Below the pieces are notes generated by a model. That model searched no databases. It saw nothing but the letters and a program-made list of their open reading frames with translations, and had not been told where the DNA came from. Shown here piece after piece: positions 58,401 to 64,000 of a stretch of DNA of 64,000 nucleotides. The number at the start of each line of letters is the position of its first letter. The stretch's first letter is position 1. This stretch comes from Plazaster borealis (taxonomy: Eukaryota > Echinodermata > Asteroidea > Forcipulatida > Labidiasteridae). The translations under genes and the position numbers were made by a program. The stretch is from NCBI GenBank assembly GCA_021014325.1, contig CM037473.1, forward strand, positions 23,116,822 to 23,180,821, written 5' to 3'.

Positions 58401-59534
58401 TGGAATCTGACTGACTCTGGTAATTTGCTATATGAAGAGTTGTTTTAGACAGCCAACTATCTAGTGGAGGACTGCTCCATCCATCACATTTAAGGGGCCT
58501 GGAACTCTCTCAAGCAGCTCAATCACTGGCTGATTTCCCAACCCTAACCCTATGTCCAGCACTGGCTGAATTCCCAACCCTAACCCTAACTTTGACCTTT
58601 ATCCATAATCAGCTTAATCCCTTGGCCAACCACTGGCTGAATTCCCAACCTCAACCCTAGTTCCAGCAGCTGGCTGAATTCAGAACCCTAGCACTAAATC
58701 TAACCTTTACCCTTAACCAGCACAATTCCTAGGTACAGCAACTGGCCGATTTCCCAACCCTAACCTTAACTCTGAGTCCATAACCAGCTCAATCCCTAGT
58801 CCCATCACTGGCTGCACTCCTAACCCTAACCTTAGGCCTAGCAACTAGCTGATTTCCCAACCCTAATCCCAACTCTAACCCTTTATACTCTTAACCAGCT
58901 CAATCCCTTGTCCCATTACTGACTGAATTCCCAAGGGATAAGAAACTAATCAGAGTTTTTGCCTGAATGAGAAACTCAAGCCTTAGTCTCCATTTCAAGT
59001 CTGATTGAACTTTCCAATCTTTATTAGATGATATGTAGTAATTAAAGGCTGTACATCTATCTCTTCAGCTTCATCCACTACTGCAGGGTGAAAAACAAGA
59101 CATGTTAGGATTACCACATGTACAGGAAAGTCATAATGGCACTCTCAAACAGGTATTGTCCTAATAAATTTGTCTGTACTTTCTGTTTAACATAAAGTTG
59201 TGATTGATTTTTAAACAATAAAAATTACTCCCAAATCAAATAATGGACGAAAGTTTGCAATTTTTCTCGTCTATTTTATTGCTAAAGGTGTTGCCAAGGG
59301 CAGCCTATTCTTCAATGCATGTTAATGCATGTTAGCTACAGTTGCTAATTCAGAATCGTCCTCATTGTGTTTCTTTTTCTTTCCTTAATTCAGTTTGAGA
59401 ATATCGGGAGCTCCTGTCAGCAGCAAGTTTTTGATTCCATAAGGCATTGGAATCAGAGTCAGAGTGAAGGGGAAGCCATCATTACAGACTTCATAGATTC
59501 TATGTCTGCCATACACGCAGCTCTACCCCCCTAA
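52324..59534 (+). CDS. CENPQ: centromere protein Q (CENP-Q), CCAN subunit, complete
   Basis: CENP-Q belongs to the CENP-O/P/Q/U/R part of the constitutive centromere network and pairs with CENP-U. Exons 52324-52381, 52988-53328, 54138-54186, 54761-54890, 55565-55636, 57172-57247, 58035-58111, 58262-58349, 59069-59152, 59394-59534; all phases match, 371 aa. Residues 1-150 are basic and disordered: KKTTTAAAKTSKQK, a Ser-rich stretch, and an RG-rich patch (RGGRGRGRRGGF). From about 171 the sequence tracks human CENP-Q as I remember it: SKWQTMTKTSQEFL, then NEVQDHLNNLKKRL and CATLKVPTKR (human counterparts KTWQPLSKSTRDHL, LNFLKKRL, CETLKVPPKK). Residues 243-297 form a probable coiled coil (LDKEVQLQQQSLELQEEELE), then LGLPHV and a C-terminal helix. 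Human CENP-Q is about 268 aa, so the N-terminus is about 100 residues longer here. Identity rests on motif order, so moderately to highly sure. Confidence 0.88.
52460..52809 (-). mobile_element. non-LTR retrotransposon fragment, C-terminal zinc-knuckle region
   Basis: The minus-strand frame reads NRFLTHHETTAHHLHKWGM then TECPIGDCGYPDQTIPHIV and NDCQL. The pattern CPxxxCG..QT..HIV..C is the Cys-His cluster that follows reverse transcriptase in many LINE proteins. Only the 3' end remains; it sits in CENPQ intron 1, antisense to the gene. Confidence 0.7.
53668..53756 (-). mobile_element. tRNA-Leu-derived SINE head or tRNA pseudogene
   Basis: Minus strand: GTGTCATGTGGCCGAGCGGT (A box), anticodon region TTCAAGTTCTGG with CAA, T-arm GTGGGTTCGAATCCC and a 3' end pairing with the 5' end. 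The anticodon stem has a mismatch and the D-arm/acceptor spacing is one short, so a working tRNA is unlikely. The flanking CTTGCTCAAGGATAC is shared with 39 kb, favouring a SINE. Confidence 0.6.
54567..54640. mobile_element. fragment of the ATAGACTGTGCAAG element
   Basis: AATAGACAGTGCAAGTCTCG followed by AACGAAAAAACAAGTCGAAC matches the left end of copies B and C. No right end seen. CENPQ intron 3. Confidence 0.55.
54940..55340 (+). mobile_element. tRNA-derived SINE
   Basis: GGTCTCTGGACTCAAGCTCT and a B box GGTTTGAGTCCCGG, followed by TCCTTCGGATGGGATGTAAA, GCTATATAAATAAA and AGCGCTTTGAGATGCC...CGCTGTATAAGAACTG, then a short AATTC-repeat tail. CENPQ intron 4. Confidence 0.65.
58500..58930. 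repeat. degenerate tandem repeat with CCCTAACCCTAA motifs
   Basis: Units of roughly 60-120 bases: ACTGGCTGAATTCCCAACCC, TAACCCTAAC, CCAGCTCAATCCCT. Each contains CCCAACCCTAACC. Six or so units in CENPQ intron 8. Telomere-like only in the short core. Confidence 0.75.
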
Positions 59535-59589
59535 TCTAGAAGCCACTCCCACAACTCTCAAACTAGTGTCCCTTTTATTTAGCCATCCA

Positions 59590-59850
59590 AAGACCATAGG
59601 TGCCACAAGCCGCTTGTACCAAACTGCCAATAGTGGCCATTAGCCGCTTGAAGCAAAATGCTCATAGTGGCCACAAGCCGCTTGTAGCAAAATGCTCATA
59701 GTGGCCACAAGCCGCTTGTATAAAATGCTCATAGTGGCCACAAACCGCTTGTACGAAAATGCCCATAGTGGCCACAACCAAAATGCCCATAGTGGCCACA
59801 AGCCACTTGTACCAAAATGCCTGTAGCAGCTAGCTGCAAGTGGCCGCACT
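59590..59850. repeat. 34-bp minisatellite after CENPQ
   Basis: Units of ATGCTCATAGTGGCCACAAG CCGCTTGTAGCAAA, about seven copies, starting about 60 bases past the CENPQ stop. It would be in the 3' UTR. Confidence 0.85.
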
Positions 59851-59889
59851 GTTTTGATCTAGTACTATTTAATCAAAAAGGTAATAGTA

Positions 59890-59895
59890 AATAAA
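59890..59895 (+). terminator. possible CENPQ polyadenylation signal
   Basis: AATAAA about 355 bases after the CENPQ stop, just past the 34-bp minisatellite. First clear signal on the coding strand after the stop. Confidence 0.4.
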
Positions 59896-61793
59896 AGGTC
59901 ATCTTGTGATTGTACAATTTCTCATGTATCCCCAAGTTCACATACTATAGATAACTTCTCTACCAAAACAAAATTTCTATTTAATATTATTTTTCTGACA
60001 ATTTTTGTATTTTAAAATAGAGAGGGGCAGGTGAAAAAACAGCTTTAGACCTACCTGTTTGCTCTCAACTAGACATGAATGCATTTTTAAAGGATTAAAA
60101 ACGTTTTTGGTAACATTTTATGTACAAACATTCTTATTGTAAACAATTTTTAAATGGAGGATAATATTTTGTGAGTTTGAATTAAAATTGTATTCAGCAA
60201 AATACCAACAAATGTTTCACTTGTCTTTTCTTCAAATAGCAAAACAGACTAAATGTTAGTTTGATTAATAATTCAAAACACAAATTCTTTATCCCCACAC
60301 AAATTTAAAATCTGTAAAAGATAACCAAGTTGTCCATTTTATTATTGAAATCAATAGTGTAAACATATTAAAGAACATTAACTATTATAAAAACACAATT
60401 GATGTTTTGTTAATCTACAATGAAGCCAACTGTTGCCCACAGAAAATGTTGATTCAACCCTGCCCTCAACAAAAATAGAAATAACAACATCTGTTGAAAT
60501 ATTCCTCACCAATGAAACTAATTTTAGATTTTGCTCCCTACATTTCATTAAATAATTCAGACAGCTCACCGGAAATGGCTCCAGAAATAAAAGAATTATA
60601 CAGAAATTGAATTGGAAATCAATAATGCCAAACTGCTGTTATAATTTACATATTTTTACACGGCAAAAGACTGTATTTAGTTATTGCCCGTATACTAGTA
60701 TATATCATTGATTGAGGAAACCAGCATGCCTAATTAACTATCGCAGTACTTCTGCTGGTATTTCTCATTACCTGTTGAGATATTTGGGGCTTTTCCCGTT
60801 AACTTTTGTTTTTGCAAGAAATTTTCACTTGAATCTCTCCAAAAAAAATTCAAAGAAAGCTTCTCTTTTGTTCTTTCAACAAATCAGGGATGAGAAATTT
60901 CAGACTTTTATCTGAATTTAGACTTTTTTATGCCTGCCTGACGAAAAAGTAGCAATTATTTTCTTCAGAAATAAAGAAATCCTGCTCTTTGACCTACATG
61001 TACCTCTCTAGTGCTGCAGACTGTTCTCAAAAGCTCATTGAATTCTGTATCTCAAGGGGTTACCAAAAGGTGGAATTGTTATCATTTCGACATACCTCCT
61101 AAACTTTGGATTCTAATTTCAGACCTTTTTGTCAGCAATGACTCTCAGCCCTGACCAATACAGTAGTCACTGGTAGTACTATCTACATGTATGTAATGTA
61201 GCTGGTGCAGTCGGATGCAAAATTATTACATTTATAATGTGAAACCACATGGTAAAACTATATCAAGGGCAAAAAAATAGACCACTGCAAAGCACGTGTT
61301 GCAACAAGGAGATCTGTTTTTGTAAAATTAATAATCATCTTTAAGTAATACCTCATTTTGAACATGGTGTCCTGATTTAGAAACCTGTTTTTGTTTCAGG
61401 GTTTTTTTATAAGCAAAATTCAATGTTACATAATACAACTCTTCTCACCTTTATTTATCTAGTAACAAAATCTTAACTGGCCCGACAGACCTTAAAATGA
61501 ATTGAGTTGCTGCTCCTTAATTTTAACAATTTTATAGCGAGTTCTTATATAGCCCTCGTTATTTTTACAAGGTATGCCAAGCTGTGTTTAAAGTAAAAGA
61601 CCCATTTAATTACATAGCACTATGTAATGGTTTACAAAAAGAATTGATTGATGAAAACTGACAAATGAATTCCTTTGGGGGGGTTGGGGGCAGAAAACAT
61701 CAAACACAAAAGTTTTTTTAATTTTTTTTAAGTTTATTTTAATGGAAGACAAGATCATGTTAAATGTTGTAATACCTATACAAAAGGGACTTG
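59896..61793. other. intergenic, nothing recognised
   Basis: AT-rich DNA downstream of CENPQ without exon-like or repeat structure I could match. Confidence 0.4.
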
Positions 61794-62530
61794 AAGGGGG
61801 ACTGTTGTCATGATCATCCAGGCCTGTGGCTGTACATGGAATTCTGAACTATGACACCAATTAACTGGTGTGTACTGGCCATCACATCACAAAGGGCGCC
61901 TTCATTTTAAAATATAATTGTGATGTGACAGCCAGTGCTCGCACAGTAACTGGGTTAAAGTTCTTTATTCAGGCCTGTGAAATCTCCGCTTTAAAGCGGA
62001 TATCCGCTATTTTCTTTTTTTGTCGATTTTTTGTTTCCGCTTTTTTTTATTTTAATTTTTTTTTCCGTTTTTGGCCTTTTATATGCTTGGCAACAGTACT
62101 GTACAACTACAATAATGTGAAATAAGCCTAGTTACTGGATCATCAATTGGCCCCCCCACGAATGCGTGATGCGCGCCACACTTGACGCACTCCACACGAT
62201 CATTCTCATTCTATGTACATGTTTTTTTTTTTTTAGGGATTCCATGTATACTGGGCCCACTTTCATGGCTCTTACCGTGAAAGCAAGAATCGGCGCGGAA
62301 GCAACGGAAATCTAATTCGCCGCGTACGCGCGTATTTCACGGGGCTTTTTTTTTGCTTGTGCGTGTAGTCCAGTCGTCCACATTCTACGGCATTTCTACG
62401 CTACACAGCCTAGCGCGCTGCTCGCGCTTGCTCTGTAAGCTGAGCGCAGATTGGACTGGCGCGGAGAATTGGTAAATCTGTTCCTTGCTCTATGCACAGA
62501 CCAACCATGATCATGACAACAGTCCCCCTT
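61794..62530. mobile_element. 737-bp element with 24-bp perfect terminal inverted repeats
   Basis: AAGGGGGACTGTTGTCATGA TCAT at the left is exactly inverted at the right end. The interior is mixed: an AT-rich left part and a CpG-rich right part (62160-62460: GCGCGGAAGC, CGCCGCGTACGCGCG). No credible ORF. Confidence 0.8.
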
Positions 62531-62901
62531 TAAAAAGGCACTGTACACGTTTGGTAATTACTCCCCCCCCAAAAATAGCATAAAAACTTACTTGGTAACG
62601 AGCAACGGAGTGCTGTTGATAATATAAAATATTGTGTGAAACAACTCCTTCTGAAGTTACGTAGTTTTTGAGCAAAAAAGGTTATTTCTCACTGAAATAA
62701 TTTGAATCTGAAAAAGACTTCTGGCCAGACGTCTTTTTCAGGCATCTGAAAGCACACACATTTGTGCAACAAGGGTGTTTTTTCTTTCATTATTTTCTTG
62801 CAACTTCGATGACCAATTCAGCCCAAATTTTCACCGGTTTGTTATTTTATGCATGTTGGGATACACCAAGTGAGAATACTGGTCTTTGACAATTACCAAA
62901 C
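62531..62901. mobile_element. TACACGTTTGGTAAT repeat, copy D
   Basis: TAAAAAGGCACTGTACACGT to TTTGACAATTACCAAAC. Same internal landmarks. Abuts the 61794-62530 element directly. Confidence 0.8.
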
Positions 62902-63689
62902 ATAAGCTTTTTACAGTATAAAATTTCAGCCCATAAAAATAAGTCTTCTGAAATGTATCAATTTTTAACTATACATAACATGCATTTCACTACATTATTT
63001 CCACTCATAAATTCTGTTTATTTCTGATTGGTGAATTGCTGCCAATAATAATTTAAGCACAATGCAATCCAAACATATTGCAAGCTTGCATTGTGTATCT
63101 ACTATCTATCACTCAAAACCATTTGTACTCCATTGAATGGTCAAACAGTAGGAGGGCTAAAAAAAAGAAAGGTAGGGTCTTAGATTGGTTTTTGTCACGT
63201 AATGCTAATTTATAGGCAAAAATATAAAAAAGATACAATAAAAGTCACATGTGAACAGCTTCTGCTTACTGAAAAAACAGCACAAAACTATTACAATATT
63301 TTCACACAAATGCAAATCCATCCACGTTTAGCGAGGTGACAGCGAGTACCAACCGCATTCTTGCATGAATTGGTTTTTTTAGATTCAAATTGTTTTGGGT
63401 GAAAAATTTTCCAAACCTACTTCAAAGGGAATCCTTTCTCAAAATAGGGGGATCAACAGCTGCAGTGGTTCTCACTAAGTAAGTTTTTATGGACATTAAT
63501 TTTTGGAGTACTAATACCAATCTATGACCCTACCTTTAATTCTTGAGAATTGCACACAAAAACTTTAAAATATAATCTTTCAGAGAAATTACTGTTTTTC
63601 CCGCTTATTTTGATATAAAAAATAGGTACACACATTTGACTTTTTCCTAATTGATTTACAAAATTGCTCATCTTTGTGCTGATTTGTGT
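62902..63689. other. intergenic, nothing firm
   Basis: 63360-63540 loosely resembles the right part of the GTGGTAATTGGAACCCA repeat (CTAAGTAAGTTTTTATGGAC, ATTAATTTT). No gene seen. Confidence 0.35.
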
Positions 63690-63997
63690 TAAAGTGGTGC
63701 TGTAAGGTCAAATTCAGTTTTGTGATGCACTCATTTTCAAATAGATAGCTTCCATGAAAGTGGGAACAAAGGTTAACAGTCTCTTACCTCATGTTATGAG
63801 GAATAAAATGCCAATTTGATACACTTCCAGTGCAAATTTTGTTAACATCCAAAATATCCAATACATCACATTTCAAATAGATGGGTCTGTACATTATTGT
63901 AATGTTTACAGTGTAGATCATTCCTGAATTTCCATGATGATAAATCCCCCCAAAAAGATTGCATCACATCCTAGAATTTAACCTCGGAGCCCCTCAT
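63690..63997. mobile_element. CAAATT...GCACTCATTTTC element, copy B
   Basis: GGTCAAATTCAGTTTTGTGA, TGCACTCATTTTC at the left; TTGCATCACATCCTAGAATT, TAACCTCGGAGCCCCTC at the right edge of the window. Interior matches copy A in AAATGCCAATTTGATACACTT-like sequence. Confidence 0.6.
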
Positions 63998-64000
63998 AAA

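Noticed and set aside
58500..58930. Fossil telomere at a fusion point
   Set aside because: CCCTAA hexamers are isolated within longer minisatellite units, not in uninterrupted runs.

Overview
This window is metazoan nuclear DNA: split genes with GT-AG introns, long AT-rich non-coding stretches and many short inverted-repeat elements. A Tbx6/16-type T-box gene, a tandem cluster of peptidoglycan recognition proteins (PGRP), and a foldback transposon with the architecture of sea-urchin TU elements point to a marine deuterostome, most likely an echinoderm. I cannot assign a species.

Layout. (1) 1-15,800, plus strand: the 3' part of a Tbx6/16 gene, four exons from 3356 to a stop at 14141. The first half of the T-box lies upstream of the window. 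Its first visible intron holds a 53-bp tandem satellite that appears to have grown out of a small inverted-repeat element. (2) 15,800-20,000: repeat-rich intergenic DNA. (3) 20,260-37,322, plus strand: three PGRP genes of four exons each, with identical intron phases. Copy 1 is damaged by a 4-nt frameshift and a retroelement insertion at the stop codon. Copies 2 (225 aa) and 3 (237 aa) are intact secreted proteins with amidase zinc ligands and the residues associated with DAP-type peptidoglycan. (4) 40,551-49,306, minus strand: a complete eight-exon RFC2 gene (351 aa), the clamp-loader ATPase small subunit. (5) 50,216-51,430: a 1,215-bp foldback transposon with 227-bp inverted arms and a perfect 8-bp target duplication, sitting between RFC2 and its head-to-head neighbour. 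(6) 52,324-59,534, plus strand: a complete ten-exon gene for the kinetochore protein CENP-Q (371 aa). (7) 59,590-64,000: a minisatellite and inverted-repeat elements, no gene seen.

The genes fall into three unrelated functions: mesoderm/endoderm transcription control (Tbx6/16), innate immunity (PGRP cluster) and chromosome maintenance (RFC2 and CENP-Q). All five gene models were assembled by eye from splice sites, codon phase and remembered family motifs; every intron phase matches in the intact models. Much of the rest is short non-autonomous DNA transposon families present in two to four copies inside the window, which I could delimit by comparing copies. I did not find a new multi-gene system. 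The most notable signals are the decaying PGRP copy, the foldback element and the element-to-satellite transition in the T-box intron.
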